DNA of 64,000 nt from Cellulomonas telluris (GCF_004886325.1 NZ_QXFN01000005.1:62001-126000), one strand, 5' to 3'. Shown: positions 26,275-35,519, counted from the stretch's first letter. Numbers and translations: made by a program. The notes: a model not told the origin generated them from the letters alone.

Positions 26275-28362
26275 ATGCCCCGTCCCGTCCGACGCGCCGT
26301 CGTCGCCGCGGCGCTCGCCGCCGCGCTGGCCGTCCCGGTCTGCGCCCCGCTCGCCCATGCCGCACCGCCGGGCGCGGCCGCCGCCGCGGTGGCCGCGGTC
26401 GACACCGGTCTGCTCGGGGACGTGACGTTCTCCGTGCCACCCGGCACGTTCCGCGGCGAGGTGTCCGTCGCGCTCGGCACCTCCGTCGCAGGGGCCCAGG
26501 TGCGCTACACGACGGACGGCTCGGCGCCCACGGCGTCCTCCCCCGTCTACTCCGCACCGCTGCGCCTGACCCGCAGCACCGAGGTCCGTGCGCAGGCGTT
26601 CGTGGGCGGCACCGCGACGGGGGCGCCCGCCGCCGCGCAGTACGTGGCGACCGCCGTGACCGACGCGCACGACCTGCCGGTGCTGCTGGTCGACTCGTTC
26701 GGCCGCGGAGCCGTGGGCGACGACTACCACCCGGCGGCGGTCATGGAGTTCCAGCCCGGCGACGGCACGACGTCGCTCACCGCCGCGCCGACGCTCGTCG
26801 GCCGCACCGGCTACCGGCTGCGGGGGCAGTCCAGCCGGATGTTCGACAAGAAGCCGTACCGCCTCGAGCTGTGGGACGCCGAGGGCGACGACCTCGACCT
26901 GCCGTTCTTCGGCATGCCGGCCGAGTCGGACTGGGTGCTGCGCGGGCCGTTCGCGGACAAGTCGCTGATCCGCGAGGCCCTGGTGCTCGACATCGGCCGC
27001 GAGCTGGGGCTCGCAGTGCCCCGGTACCGCCTGGTCGAGGTGTACGTGAACGACGACGCGGCACCGGTCGCGGCCGACGACTACCGAGGCGTGTACCTGC
27101 TGCTCGAGACGGTCAAGAACCAGAAGAACCGGCTCGACCTCAAGAAGCTCGACGCGGACGACGTCGCCCCGCCCGCCGTCGAGGGCGGCTACGTCCTCAA
27201 GTTCGAGTGGATGGCCACCGAGGGCACGACGCTGCGCTGCACGGGCGCCGCGGCGACGTGCTGGAGGGACCTCGAGGTGCACGACCCCGACGACCTCGTG
27301 CCCCAGCAGCAGGCGTGGATCACGCAGTACGTGCAGCGGGTCCACGACGTGCTGCACAGCCCGGGCCGCGCCGACCCGACGACCGGGTACCCGTCGCTGA
27401 TCGAGGTGGACTCCTTCGTCGACCTGGTGGTCGTGAACGAGCTGAGCCGGAACATGGACGCGTACTACCGCAGCGTCTACCTGTACAAGGACCGCGGGGG
27501 GAAGCTCACGGCGGGCCCCCTGTGGGACTACGACCTGACCTTCGGCGTGGGCGGCTACTTCGGCAACGACCAGGTGGCCGGGTGGCAGTACCAGCAGACG
27601 CGGCAGACCGTCGCCACCGACTGGTTCAGCGTGCTCATGGCGGACCCTGCGTTCGCGAACCGCGTCCGGGCCCGCTGGCAGGAGCTGCGACGCGGGCCGC
27701 TGTCCGACGCCGCCCTGCGCACCCGCGTCGCAGAGCTGAGCGCCGAGGTGGAGAACGCCGCGGCCCGCAACGTGCGGCGCTACCCGAACCTGACGACGCG
27801 CATGGTGGGCCCGTTCATCACCTCCACGACGGGCACGTGGCGCGGTCAGGTGCAGGAGGTGCAGGACTGGGCGCTGCGCCGGGCCGCGTGGCTCGACGGC
27901 ACGCAGGCGTGGGGCGCGCCCGCGACCCCGGTGCCGACGCCGACCCCGTCGCCCACCGCCACGGCGACCCCGCGGCCGACCGCGACGGCGACGGTCACGC
28001 CGCGGCCGACCCCGACGGCGACCCCGCGCCCGACCACCACGGCGACCCCGACCGCTGCGCCGGCGGGGTGCACGGCGACGTTCCGCGCCGCGTCACGCTG
28101 GCCCGGGGGCCTCCAGGGCGAGGTGACCGTGACGGCCGGCAGCAGCGCGCTGGCCGGGTGGACCGTGGGTCTCGCGCTGCCCGCCGGCGCGAGCCTGCAG
28201 CAGTCCTGGAACGCCACGGTGAGCGGCACGGGCGGGGCGCTGCAGGCGCGCGACGCCGGCTGGAACGGGGCGCTGCGCCCGGGTGCCTCGACGACGTTCG
28301 GCTTCCTCCTCTCGACCGCCTCGGGCGACGGCACCCCGACGCTCACCTGCACCGCACGCTGA
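26275..28362 (+). CDS. secreted CotH kinase family protein with C-terminal CBM2
   Basis: The 695 residues comprise a signal peptide ending at AHA (29), a chitobiase/Fn3-like beta domain (about 45-105; VRYTTDGSAPTASSPVYSAP), a CotH kinase-like domain (about 125-510; YRLRGQSSRMFDKKPYRLEL, FVDLVVVNELSRNMDAY, LWDYDLTFGVGGYFG), a Pro/Thr linker of PTPT/TATP repeats (about 548-595), and a family 2 carbohydrate-binding module (about 597-695) with two Cys and GWTV, SWNATVSG, GWNGALRPGAS. CotH proteins are extracellular atypical kinases in spores and in some effectors. The CBM2 should tether it to cellulose or chitin. ATG 26275 follows a perfect GAGGAGG. Confidence 0.93.
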   Translation: MPRPVRRAVVAAALAAALAVPVCAPLAHAAPPGAAAAAVAAVDTGLLGDVTFSVPPGTFRGEVSVALGTSVAGAQVRYTTDGSAPTASSPVYSAPLRLTRSTEVRAQAFVGGTATGAPAAAQYVATAVTDAHDLPVLLVDSFGRGAVGDDYHPAAVMEFQPGDGTTSLTAAPTLVGRTGYRLRGQSSRMFDKKPYRLELWDAEGDDLDLPFFGMPAESDWVLRGPFADKSLIREALVLDIGRELGLAVPRYRLVEVYVNDDAAPVAADDYRGVYLLLETVKNQKNRLDLKKLDADDVAPPAVEGGYVLKFEWMATEGTTLRCTGAAATCWRDLEVHDPDDLVPQQQAWITQYVQRVHDVLHSPGRADPTTGYPSLIEVDSFVDLVVVNELSRNMDAYYRSVYLYKDRGGKLTAGPLWDYDLTFGVGGYFGNDQVAGWQYQQTRQTVATDWFSVLMADPAFANRVRARWQELRRGPLSDAALRTRVAELSAEVENAAARNVRRYPNLTTRMVGPFITSTTGTWRGQVQEVQDWALRRAAWLDGTQAWGAPATPVPTPTPSPTATATPRPTATATVTPRPTPTATPRPTTTATPTAAPAGCTATFRAASRWPGGLQGEVTVTAGSSALAGWTVGLALPAGASLQQSWNATVSGTGGALQARDAGWNGALRPGASTTFGFLLSTASGDGTPTLTCTAR

Positions 28363-28376
28363 CGCGCCACGCCTGA

Positions 28377-28415
28377 CCGGACGCCGCGCCCACGGGAGGT
28401 GGGCGCGGCGTCCGG
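28377..28415. terminator. terminator after the CotH gene
   Basis: A perfect 17-bp stem (28377-28393 with 28399-28415) with a 5-base loop begins 15 bases after the CotH stop, ahead of the serA-like gene. Confidence 0.85.
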
Positions 28416-28464
28416 TGACCGGGACGGCTTTGGTCCACGACGCGGACCGGGCGCACCATGGGGC

Positions 28465-29664
28465 GTGCCCACCGCGCTGCTGCTGGAGAACCTCCACCCC
28501 CAGGCCCGTCAGATCCTCGAGACGGCCGGCTTCGACGTCGTCACCCGCACGGGTGCGCTCGACGAGAACGAGCTGGTCGAGTCCCTCGCCGGCGTGCAGG
28601 TGCTGGGGATCCGGTCCAAGACCCAGGTGTCGGCCGAGGTGCTCGCGACGGCACCGGACCTCGAGGTGGTCGGCGCGTTCTGCATCGGCACGAACCAGAT
28701 CGACCTGCACGCCGCCGCCGCGCGGGGCATCGCCGTCTTCAACGCGCCGTTCTCGAACACGCGCTCGGTCGTGGAGATCGCGATCGCGGACATCATCGCC
28801 CTCACGCGACGCCTCACGGTGCTCGACAAGGAGATGCACGCCGGCATCTGGAACAAGTCCGCCACCGGCGCGCACGAGGTCCGCGGCCGCACGCTCGGCA
28901 TCGTCGGCTACGGCAACATCGGCACGCAGCTGTCGGTGCTCGCCGAGAACCTCGGCATGTCCGTCGTCTTCTACGACACGGCCGAGAAGCTCGCCCTGGG
29001 CAACGCCCGTCGCATGGACACCCTCGACGAGCTGCTCGAGACGGCGGACGTGGTCACCCTGCACGTCGACGGGCGCAGCGGCAACGCGGGCATGTTCGGC
29101 GCCAAGCAGTTCGCCCGGATGCGCCCGGGCTCGATCTTCCTCAACCTGTCGCGCGGCTTCGTCGTCGACTACGCGGCGCTGCGCGACGCCGTGCTCGCGG
29201 GTCACGTCGTGGGCGCGGCCGTGGACGTCTTCCCCGTGGAGCCGAAGCGCAAGGGCGACCCGTTCGAGTCGGAGCTGCGCGGCCTGCCGAACGTCATCCT
29301 GACCCCGCACACCGGTGGGTCCACCGAGGAGGCGCAGGAGGCGATCGGGCAGTTCGTCGCCAACAAGGTCCGCGACCACCTCGCGACCGGGTCGACGAAC
29401 CTGTCGGTGAACCTGCCGAACCTCGCCCTGGACCAGCGCCCCGACGCCCACCGCATCGCGTACCTGCACCGCAACGTGCCCGGCGTGCTGGCGACCATCA
29501 ACGCGACGCTCGCCGAGCACGGCGTGAACATCGAGGGGCAGCTGCTCGCGACGCGCGGCGAGCTGGGCTACGTGGTCACCGACGTGAGCACACCCGTGGA
29601 GCCGGCCGTCGTCCAGGCACTGGCCGGTCGGCCCGAGTCGCTGCGGCTGCGCCTGCTCTCCTGA
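28465..29664 (+). CDS. serA: D-3-phosphoglycerate dehydrogenase
   Basis: Catalyses the first step of serine biosynthesis, oxidation of 3-phosphoglycerate with NAD. The 399-residue protein resembles the E. coli-type enzyme: N-terminal substrate domain, NAD-binding GYGNIG (148-153), the active-site region LTPHTGGSTEEAQEAIG with its catalytic His, and a C-terminal ACT-type regulatory domain (about 325-399; RNVPGVLATINATLAEHGVN). The start GTG follows a possible CACCAT -10 by five bases, so it may be leaderless. A strong terminator on each side makes it monocistronic. Confidence 0.93.
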   Translation: MPTALLLENLHPQARQILETAGFDVVTRTGALDENELVESLAGVQVLGIRSKTQVSAEVLATAPDLEVVGAFCIGTNQIDLHAAAARGIAVFNAPFSNTRSVVEIAIADIIALTRRLTVLDKEMHAGIWNKSATGAHEVRGRTLGIVGYGNIGTQLSVLAENLGMSVVFYDTAEKLALGNARRMDTLDELLETADVVTLHVDGRSGNAGMFGAKQFARMRPGSIFLNLSRGFVVDYAALRDAVLAGHVVGAAVDVFPVEPKRKGDPFESELRGLPNVILTPHTGGSTEEAQEAIGQFVANKVRDHLATGSTNLSVNLPNLALDQRPDAHRIAYLHRNVPGVLATINATLAEHGVNIEGQLLATRGELGYVVTDVSTPVEPAVVQALAGRPESLRLRLLS

Positions 29665-29694
29665 CCGGGGCGCGCAGCGCCGGGCCGCAGCCGC

Positions 29695-29742
29695 ACGACG
29701 AGGGGCGGGTCACCTCCTGGGAGGTGACCCGCCCCTCGTCGT
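29695..29742. terminator. bidirectional terminator between serA and DUF5302
   Basis: A 22-bp perfect stem (29695-29716 with 29721-29742) and 4-base loop between convergent genes, the longest hairpin seen in the window. Confidence 0.9.
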
Positions 29743-29746
29743 CGGA

Positions 29747-29932
29747 TCAGGCGGAGCCGGACTTGCGCTGGAAGCGCCGCTGCACCGGTCCGGCGGTCTC
29801 GGACCCGTGCACCGGGCCGGTGTTCCGCGTGCCGTCGGTCGTCCGATGGCCCTGCGCCTTCTTGCGCTCCAGCGCCTCGCGGAACCGCGCCTTGGCCTCG
29901 TCACTCGCCGAGGTCGGCCTCTCGTTCGCCAT
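29747..29932 (-). CDS. DUF5302 small protein
   Basis: A 61-residue hydrophilic protein starting MANERPTSASDEAKARFREA, a pattern shared by the DUF5302 family of actinobacteria (a short charged helix, ALERKKAQG, then a flexible Gly/Thr tail and a basic end). No function is known. The ATG at 29932 lies behind GGAGGTG, so it is very likely translated. It stands between nrdR (same strand, upstream) and serA (convergent). Confidence 0.75.
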   Translation of the reverse strand: MANERPTSASDEAKARFREALERKKAQGHRTTDGTRNTGPVHGSETAGPVQRRFQRKSGSA

Positions 29933-30046
29933 GGGCACCTCCGTGGTGGGTCGGGAGGTCCCAGGGTGACGGAACGGCGACGTCAGCACCAGCACAATCA
30001 CGGCGACGCACCGGACCGGTCGGCCGTCCGGGCGTCGCTCCGCCGG

Positions 30047-30544
30047 TCAGCGGGCGGACGCCCCCGGACCGTCGGAGGCCGCCGCGCGCTCGTTCTGCTC
30101 GCGCTCGGCGCGGAGCACCGCGATCGCGGACTCGAAGTCGTCGAGGGAGTCGAACGCCTGGTACACGCTGGCGAAGCGCAGGTACGCGACCTCGTCGAGC
30201 TCCCGCAGCGGCCCGAGGATCGCCAGGCCGATCTCGTACGCGTCGATCTCGGCCGAGCCGGCGGACCGCAGGGTCTCCTCGACCTTCTGGGCGAGGAGGG
30301 CCAGGTCGTCGTCGCCGACGGGGCGCCCCTGGCAGGCCTTGCGCACGCCGTTGACGATCTTCTCCCGGCTGAACGGCTCCGTCGCACCGGACCGCTTGAC
30401 GACCGAGAGGCTCGCGGTCTCCACCGTCGTGAACCGGCGGTGGCAGTTCGGGCACTGGCGCCGACGACGGATCGAGGCGCCGTCGTCGGACGTGCGCGAG
30501 TCGACGACGCGGGAGTCGGTGTGCCGGCAGAACGGACAGTGCAC
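30047..30544 (-). CDS. nrdR: transcriptional repressor NrdR
   Basis: Zinc-ribbon/ATP-cone repressor of ribonucleotide reductase genes. The zinc ligands are Cys3, Cys6, Cys31 and Cys34 (HCPFC and QCPNC), followed by the basic RRRRQ and the ATP-cone domain ([20 protein letters not shown]). The protein is 165 residues, slightly longer than usual because of an acidic C-terminal tail. The GTG start gives the family N-terminus exactly, with GAGAGG six bases upstream. The gene is beside the LysM/lexA pair, the usual actinobacterial order; the nrdJ gene often found next to it is not in the window. Confidence 0.95.
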   Translation of the reverse strand: MHCPFCRHTDSRVVDSRTSDDGASIRRRRQCPNCHRRFTTVETASLSVVKRSGATEPFSREKIVNGVRKACQGRPVGDDDLALLAQKVEETLRSAGSAEIDAYEIGLAILGPLRELDEVAYLRFASVYQAFDSLDDFESAIAVLRAEREQNERAAASDGPGASAR

Positions 30545-30673
30545 GGGTGACCTCTCGGGAGCGGCATGACGCGACCGCCGAGGCGCCGGTCGGGACGTGG
30601 CGACGGTAGGCGGTGCGGGGAACGGTCGCAAGCAGCGCCGCGTCCCGGGCACCGACGTGCCCGAGCCTCCGAG

Positions 30674-30712
30674 GTCCGGTGCGACGGGGCCCCGCGGGGC
30701 CGGGCACCGGAC
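30674..30712 (-). terminator. nested hairpin after the LysM gene
   Basis: A 9-bp outer stem (30674-30682 with 30704-30712) encloses a 6-bp GGCCCC/GGGGCC stem. It begins 8 bases past the LysM gene stop and precedes nrdR on the minus strand. Confidence 0.6.
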
Positions 30713-30719
30713 GGACCGC

Positions 30720-31091
30720 TCAGCCCGCGGGGACGAGGACCGTCTGCCCGGCCGTCAGCTCCGCGCCGGGCAGCGCGTTGAGCTCGATGAGGCGCAGCAC
30801 GACGTCCCGGACGTCCTCGCCCGGCGCGGCGACCTCCGCCGCGAGCCCCCACAGCGTGTCGCCCGGGGCCACGACGACGCGCTCGACCTCCAGGGCGGGG
30901 CGAGGACCGTCGGCCACCGCGGACCGGGCCGTGCCGCCGACGCCGAGCGCGAGGCCGACCGCGAGGAGCCACACCACGACGCGGCCGCGTCGCGTCAGAC
31001 GCAGCGGCGCCTGCCGCCCGCCCGCCACGACCTCCCGCTGACGCACCCGCGCCCGTGCCGTCACCGCCGGTGCGATCGTCATCGCGCTCAT
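30720..31091 (-). CDS. LysM protein divergent from lexA, candidate SOS division inhibitor
   Basis: A 123-residue protein with a basic N-terminus, one membrane helix (about 42-60; [16 protein letters not shown]) and a C-terminal LysM domain ([17 protein letters not shown] ... [20 protein letters not shown]). Its layout and place, divergent from lexA behind SOS boxes, match known SOS-induced division inhibitors: YneA in Bacillus, DivS in Corynebacterium and Rv2719c in Mycobacterium. LysM would bind peptidoglycan outside the membrane. The ATG at 31091 has GGAGGG seven bases upstream. The function is inferred from context. Confidence 0.8.
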   Translation of the reverse strand: MSAMTIAPAVTARARVRQREVVAGGRQAPLRLTRRGRVVVWLLAVGLALGVGGTARSAVADGPRPALEVERVVVAPGDTLWGLAAEVAAPGEDVRDVVLRLIELNALPGAELTAGQTVLVPAG

Positions 31092-31110
31092 CTCGTTGCC
31101 CTCCGTCGTC

Positions 31111-31141
31111 TCGAACACCTGTTCGTCGAACGTCTGTACGA
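31111..31141 (-). promoter_or_regulatory. two abutting LexA boxes before the LysM gene
   Basis: TCGAACACCTGTTCGT (31111-31126) and TCGAACGTCTGTACGA (31126-31141) are each near-palindromic LexA boxes that share one base. They lie 20-50 bases upstream of the LysM start and so should govern that gene. Confidence 0.8.
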
Positions 31142-31178
31142 GTTCTAGCAGAACCCACCGACACGCGTCGAGACACGC

Positions 31179-31219
31179 TCGAACAGATGTTTGATCCGCC
31201 ACTCGTGCACCCCTAGGGT
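31179..31219 (+). promoter_or_regulatory. lexA promoter with overlapping LexA box
   Basis: TCGAACAGATGTTTGA (31179-31194) overlaps a -35 TTGATC (31191-31196). A -10 TAGGGT (31214-31219) follows after exactly 17 bp. LexA bound here would repress its own gene. Confidence 0.8.
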
Positions 31220-31335
31220 GGGACGCGTCAGGAAGTGCACCACCGACCACCGACATCGGGCTCCGACCAGCGCGGACGCCCCGGAGGGCCGGCGGGGCGA
31301 CGACGCGGTGGAGGCCGCGGGGACCAGGAGGCGCC

Positions 31336-32097
31336 GTGGGCGGGCAGACGACGAGGACGGCGGGGGTGCACGCGCAGGACGTCGCGGACGTCGTGACCGC
31401 GCTCGGGCCCGGGCCCGAGGACGTGAGCGACGGCCTCACCGCCCGCCAGCGGCTCGTGCTCGAGACGATCCGCGCCGCGGTCGAGGCGCGCGGGTACCCG
31501 CCGAGCATGCGCGAGATCGGCGAGGCCGTCGGCCTGACCAGCCCCTCGAGCGTGAAGCACCAGCTCACCGCGCTCGAGCGCAAGGGCTACCTGCGCCGCG
31601 ACCCCCACCGGCCGCGCGCCATCGAGGTCGTGCAGCCGGACGACGCGCGCTCGGTGACGAGCCTGACCCCGCCGACGGGCCTCGCCCTCGGGACGGACGC
31701 CCCGGAGCGCGACGGCGCCCCGGCCCCGTCCTACGTGCCCGTCGTGGGCCGCATCGCCGCCGGCGGCCCGATCCTCGCCGAGCAGGTCGTCGAGGACGTC
31801 TTCCCCCTGCCGCGCCAGCTCGTCGGCGAGGGTGACCTGTTCCTGCTGCGCGTCGCGGGCGACTCGATGGTCGACGCCGCGATCTGCGACGGCGACTGGG
31901 TGGTCGTGCGCCGCCAGCCCGTGGCGGAGAACGGCGAGATCGTCGCCGCGATGATCGACGGCGAGGCCACCGTCAAGACGCTCAAGCGCGCCGACGGGCA
32001 CGTCTGGCTCCTGCCGCACAACGCGGCGTACTCCCCCATCCTGGGCGACGATGCCACCGTCCTGGGGCGGGTCGTCAGCGTGCTGCGCAGCCTCTGA
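31336..32097 (+). CDS. lexA: SOS repressor LexA
   Basis: A 253-residue protein with an N-terminal winged helix ([40 protein letters not shown]) and a C-terminal self-cleaving peptidase domain. The cleavage site is Ala142-Gly143 in GRIAAGGP, with catalytic Ser177 (GDSMVDAA) and Lys214 (EATVKTL). On DNA damage, RecA filaments promote cleavage and free the SOS genes. The first 30 residues are an extension common in actinobacterial LexA. GTG 31336 has AGGAGG upstream. It is the repressor expected to act at the boxes before recA, the LysM gene and the polymerase-like operon. Confidence 0.97.
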   Translation: MGGQTTRTAGVHAQDVADVVTALGPGPEDVSDGLTARQRLVLETIRAAVEARGYPPSMREIGEAVGLTSPSSVKHQLTALERKGYLRRDPHRPRAIEVVQPDDARSVTSLTPPTGLALGTDAPERDGAPAPSYVPVVGRIAAGGPILAEQVVEDVFPLPRQLVGEGDLFLLRVAGDSMVDAAICDGDWVVVRRQPVAENGEIVAAMIDGEATVKTLKRADGHVWLLPHNAAYSPILGDDATVLGRVVSVLRSL

Positions 32098-32121
32098 CCC
32101 CACGCCGCCGGCAGCACGGCG

Positions 32122-32192
32122 ACGTCGGCCGCCCCTCGGACCGCGCGACGAGCCGGCTCGTCGTCCTGCGGTCGCGCCGGGGCGGCCGACGT
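32122..32192. terminator. nested hairpin between lexA and ldh
   Basis: A 14-bp perfect outer stem (32122-32135 with 32179-32192) encloses an 8-bp inner stem (CGACGAGC/GCTCGTCG, 32147-32164). It separates the convergent lexA and ldh genes. Confidence 0.7.
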
Positions 32193-32202
32193 GCGTCCGG
32201 GA

Positions 32203-33204
32203 TCAGAACCCGAAGCGGCGTGCGACCGACCGGACCGCCTCGGCGGAGCGGCGCAGCCCCAGCAGCTCGTCCGACGACATCGGCACCTCGAGGCGCTCGG
32301 CGACACCGGACGAGCCCACGACCGTGGGCACGCTGAGGCACACGTCCGAGATCCCCAGGTACCCGTCGAGCAGCGACGAGACCGGCAGGATGCGCCGCTC
32401 GTCCTTGAGGACCGCCTCGATGATGCGCGAGCCGGCCAGGGCGATCGCGTAGTTCGTCGCGCCCTTGCCCTCGATGATCCGGTAGGCGGACTCGACGACC
32501 TCGCTGGCGATGGACTCGCGGACCTCGCTGGTCAGCGGACCGTGCCCGCCGACGCCCGGCCACTCGAGCAGCGGCACCGCGCCGATCGACGCCGAGCTCC
32601 ACAGCGGCAGCTCGCTGTCCCCGTGCTCCCCCGCGACGTACGCGTGGACGTTCTGCACCGCGACCCCCGTGTGCCGCGCGATGAGGTAGCGCAGGCGGGA
32701 GGAGTCGAGCACCGTCCCGGACCCGAACAGCTGCGCCGGGGGCAGGCCGGAGATCTTCAGGGCGGCGTACGTGACGACGTCCACCGGGTTCGTGACCATG
32801 ACGTACACGGCGTGGGGTGCGACCTCGACGATGCCCGGCAGCACGGTCCGCACGAGCGAGATGGTCGCCTCGGCGAGGTCCAGCCGGGACTGGCCGGGCC
32901 GCTGCTTGGCACCGGCGGTGAACACCACGACGTCGCAGTCGGAGAGCACCGACACGTCGTCGGACCCGACGACCTCCGCCATGGACATGAACTGGATGCC
33001 GTGGCTGAGGTCGAGCACCTCGGCCTCGACCTTCTGCCGGTTGACGTCCAGCAGCGCCACGGTCCGGGCGGCGCCGCGCATGAGCGCCGCGTACGCCATG
33101 GTGGAGCCCACGGCCCCGGCGCCGACGATGCCGACCTTCGAGGTGCGGCGCTGCGGCGTCGGGACGGCCAGCGCGGCGTCGTCGCCCTCGATGTCCTGCG
33201 TCAT
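32203..33204 (-). CDS. ldh: L-lactate dehydrogenase
   Basis: Interconverts pyruvate and L-lactate with NAD(H). The 333 residues include GIVGAGAVGSTMAY (25-38) as the NAD site, the substrate loop with AKQRPGQSR (Gln/Arg specificity residues), the DSSRLRYLIA motif with its conserved Arg, and catalytic His194 in AGEHGDSELP. Gln in the specificity loop marks lactate rather than malate dehydrogenase. The ATG at 33204 has GAGGGG nine bases upstream. It is monocistronic between dinG and lexA and gives this organism a fermentative route. Confidence 0.95.
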   Translation of the reverse strand: MTQDIEGDDAALAVPTPQRRTSKVGIVGAGAVGSTMAYAALMRGAARTVALLDVNRQKVEAEVLDLSHGIQFMSMAEVVGSDDVSVLSDCDVVVFTAGAKQRPGQSRLDLAEATISLVRTVLPGIVEVAPHAVYVMVTNPVDVVTYAALKISGLPPAQLFGSGTVLDSSRLRYLIARHTGVAVQNVHAYVAGEHGDSELPLWSSASIGAVPLLEWPGVGGHGPLTSEVRESIASEVVESAYRIIEGKGATNYAIALAGSRIIEAVLKDERRILPVSSLLDGYLGISDVCLSVPTVVGSSGVAERLEVPMSSDELLGLRRSAEAVRSVARRFGF

Positions 33205-33278
33205 GGCTGGTGGTTCCCCTCGTCACGGGCACGGTCCGCACCGGACGGGCCGGCCCGGCGGCACGTCCTCTCGCGAGG

Positions 33279-35507
33279 CTAGCCCGAGGCGGACAGGCGC
33301 CGCAGCGCGGCGAGCACGACCTCGCGGTCGGTGGTGCGCCAGAACGGCGGCATGGAGCGGCGCAGGAACTCCCCGTACCGCGCGGTCTCGAGCCGCGGGT
33401 CCAGCACGGCCACGACGCCACGGTCCTCGCCCGACCGCACCAGGCGCCCGGCACCCTGCGCGAGCAGCAGCGCCGCGTGCGTGGCCGACACCGCCATGAA
33501 CCCGTTGCCGCCCGCGGCGGCCACGGCGTCCGCGCGCGCCGAGCGGACCGGCTCGTCGGGGCGCGGGAAGGGGATCCGGTCGATGACGACGAGCCGGCAC
33601 GCGGGCCCCGGGACGTCGACGCCCTGCCACAGCGAGAGGGTGCCGAACAGGCACGTCGGCTCGTCGGCGGCGAACCGCGCGACGAGCGTGGGCAGCTGGT
33701 CGTCGCCCTGCAGCAGCACGGGCACGTCGAGGCGTTCACGCATCGCCTCCGCCGCCACCTGGGCCGCGCGGCGCGAGGTGAACAGGCCCAGCGTGCGCCC
33801 GCCGGCGGCCTCCACCAGCGTCGCGATCTCGTCGAGCTGCGCGTCCGTCGCCGGCTCCCGGCCGGGCGTGGGCAGCCGCCGGGCGACGTAGCAGATGCCC
33901 TGCCGGGGGTAGTCGAACGGGCTCCCGACGTCGAGGCCGCGCCACCGGCCCGTGTCCGGCCGCTCGGACCGCGCCGGACGGTCCGTGCCGGGCAGCACGT
34001 CCGCCGAGCCCACGCCGGCCGTGGCGGTGCCCGACCCGGCCGGTGTCGCCGACGCCGCCGACGGCACGGACGTCGGGCCCGTCACCGCTTCCGGGCGCGC
34101 GCCCAGCCCCAGGGACCGGGCGACGGGGTCGAAGGAGCCGCCGAGGGCCAGCGTCGCGGAGGTGAGCACGCCCGTGCGGCCCGCGAGCAGCTGCGTGCGG
34201 ACGAGCCCGTCGACCGCGAGCGGCGCCGCGTGCAGCCGCGTCGTCACCTGACCGCGCCGGTCCTCGCCGCGCGCGCACCACAGCACGGTGTGGCGCAGCT
34301 CCTCGGGGTCCGCGGCCATGCGCTCGGCGGTCTCGAAGAGCGCGAGCATGGCCGCGTTCGCCATCTTGATGCCGCCGTCCGCCCCGGCCCGGCCCTTGGT
34401 GGAGGCGTCGGGCTTGAGCACCGTCAGGAGCGTGCGCGCCGCGTCGCGCACGGCGGCGACCGCCAGCCGGGCACCCTCGGGCAACCCGTCCGGGAAGCGC
34501 CCCTCGGGCAGCGGGACGACCACGCTCGCGAGGTGCTGGGCGGCGGTGTCGAGGTCGGTCGTGGGGACGCCGCCGAGGCGTCGCGCCAGCCGGGCGGCGT
34601 GCTCGATGGTGGCGACGGACAGCTCGGCGGTCGCCTGCGCGGTGACGCGGTCGGTCAGCTCGTGCGCCTCGTCGACGACGAGCACGTCGTGCTCGGGGAG
34701 GACGTTCGGCGAGCCGGTCGCCGCGATCCCGAGCATCGCGTGGTTCGTCACGACGACGTCCGCCTCGCGAGCGCGCGCCCGGGCGGCGTCCGGGAAGCAC
34801 TCCTCGAGCATGGGGCAGGTCTGGCCCAGGCACTCCATGGCGGTCACGGACACCTGCCGCCAGGCGCGGTCCGCGACGCCGGGCACGAGGTCGTCACGGT
34901 CGCCCGTGTCGGTCTCCTGCGCCCACTCGCGCAGCCGCACGACCTGCTCGCCGAGCGTCTCGCGCTCGCCCTCGTCGGCGGCGGGGGCCGGGTGGTCGGC
35001 CGCCCCGGGGCGCTCCGGGACGTCGAACAGGGCGCCCTGGTCGTCCTCCGGGTAGCCGCCCGCCACCTTGTGCACGCACAGGTAGTTGTGCCAGCCCTTG
35101 AGCAGGGCGATGTCGGCGGGACGCGGCAGCCGACCCGCGAGCGCCTGGGTCACCAGCGGCAGGTCCCGCGTCATGACCTGCCGCTGCAGCGCGAGCGTGG
35201 CCGTCGAGACGACGACCCGCTCGCCCTCCGTCACGGCGTGCCGCACCGCGGGCACGAGGTACCCGAGGGACTTGCCGGTGCCCGTGCCCGCCTGGACGAG
35301 CAGGTGCTCGCCCGACTCCAGGGCGTCGGCCACGGCGAGCGCCATCGTGCGCTGACCCTCGCGGCGCCCGCCGCCGAGGGCCCCGACGGCGAGGTCGAGC
35401 AGCTCCTCGACGGACCCGTGGACGCCCGCGGCGCGGTCCGCGCGGGCACCGTCCGGGACGCCGTCCGCCGCCGCGGGGGTGGGGTCGGTCGTCCGGGCCT
35501 GGTGCAC
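33279..35507 (-). CDS. dinG: DinG-like iron-sulfur ATP-dependent DNA helicase
   Basis: An XPD-type superfamily 2 helicase of 742 residues. Walker A GTGTGKS is at 74-80, the four-Cys iron-sulfur pattern occurs in NYLCVHK and MECLGQTCPMLEECF, the DEAH box in VLVVDEAHELTD (about 277-280), and the C-terminal motif in GRLVRSGEDRGVVAVLDPR. DinG helicases unwind forked DNA, R-loops and G-quadruplexes and often help repair. No LexA box is seen before it. A Ser/Ala/Gly/Thr-rich insert (around 485-535) is not conserved. The GTG start fits the leaderless-type promoter just upstream. Confidence 0.92.
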   Translation of the reverse strand: MHQARTTDPTPAAADGVPDGARADRAAGVHGSVEELLDLAVGALGGGRREGQRTMALAVADALESGEHLLVQAGTGTGKSLGYLVPAVRHAVTEGERVVVSTATLALQRQVMTRDLPLVTQALAGRLPRPADIALLKGWHNYLCVHKVAGGYPEDDQGALFDVPERPGAADHPAPAADEGERETLGEQVVRLREWAQETDTGDRDDLVPGVADRAWRQVSVTAMECLGQTCPMLEECFPDAARARAREADVVVTNHAMLGIAATGSPNVLPEHDVLVVDEAHELTDRVTAQATAELSVATIEHAARLARRLGGVPTTDLDTAAQHLASVVVPLPEGRFPDGLPEGARLAVAAVRDAARTLLTVLKPDASTKGRAGADGGIKMANAAMLALFETAERMAADPEELRHTVLWCARGEDRRGQVTTRLHAAPLAVDGLVRTQLLAGRTGVLTSATLALGGSFDPVARSLGLGARPEAVTGPTSVPSAASATPAGSGTATAGVGSADVLPGTDRPARSERPDTGRWRGLDVGSPFDYPRQGICYVARRLPTPGREPATDAQLDEIATLVEAAGGRTLGLFTSRRAAQVAAEAMRERLDVPVLLQGDDQLPTLVARFAADEPTCLFGTLSLWQGVDVPGPACRLVVIDRIPFPRPDEPVRSARADAVAAAGGNGFMAVSATHAALLLAQGAGRLVRSGEDRGVVAVLDPRLETARYGEFLRRSMPPFWRTTDREVVLAALRRLSASG

Positions 35508-35513
35508 CGCGTC

Positions 35514-35519
35514 AGCGTA
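35514..35519 (-). promoter_or_regulatory. -10 hexamer, leaderless type, for the dinG-like gene
   Basis: On the minus strand TACGCT ends six bases before the GTG start at 35507. No Shine-Dalgarno is seen. Confidence 0.5.

Noticed and set aside
27916-28065. CRISPR-like or other functional DNA repeat in the CotH gene
   Set aside because: The repeats encode the Pro/Thr linker before CBM2 and are explained by protein composition.
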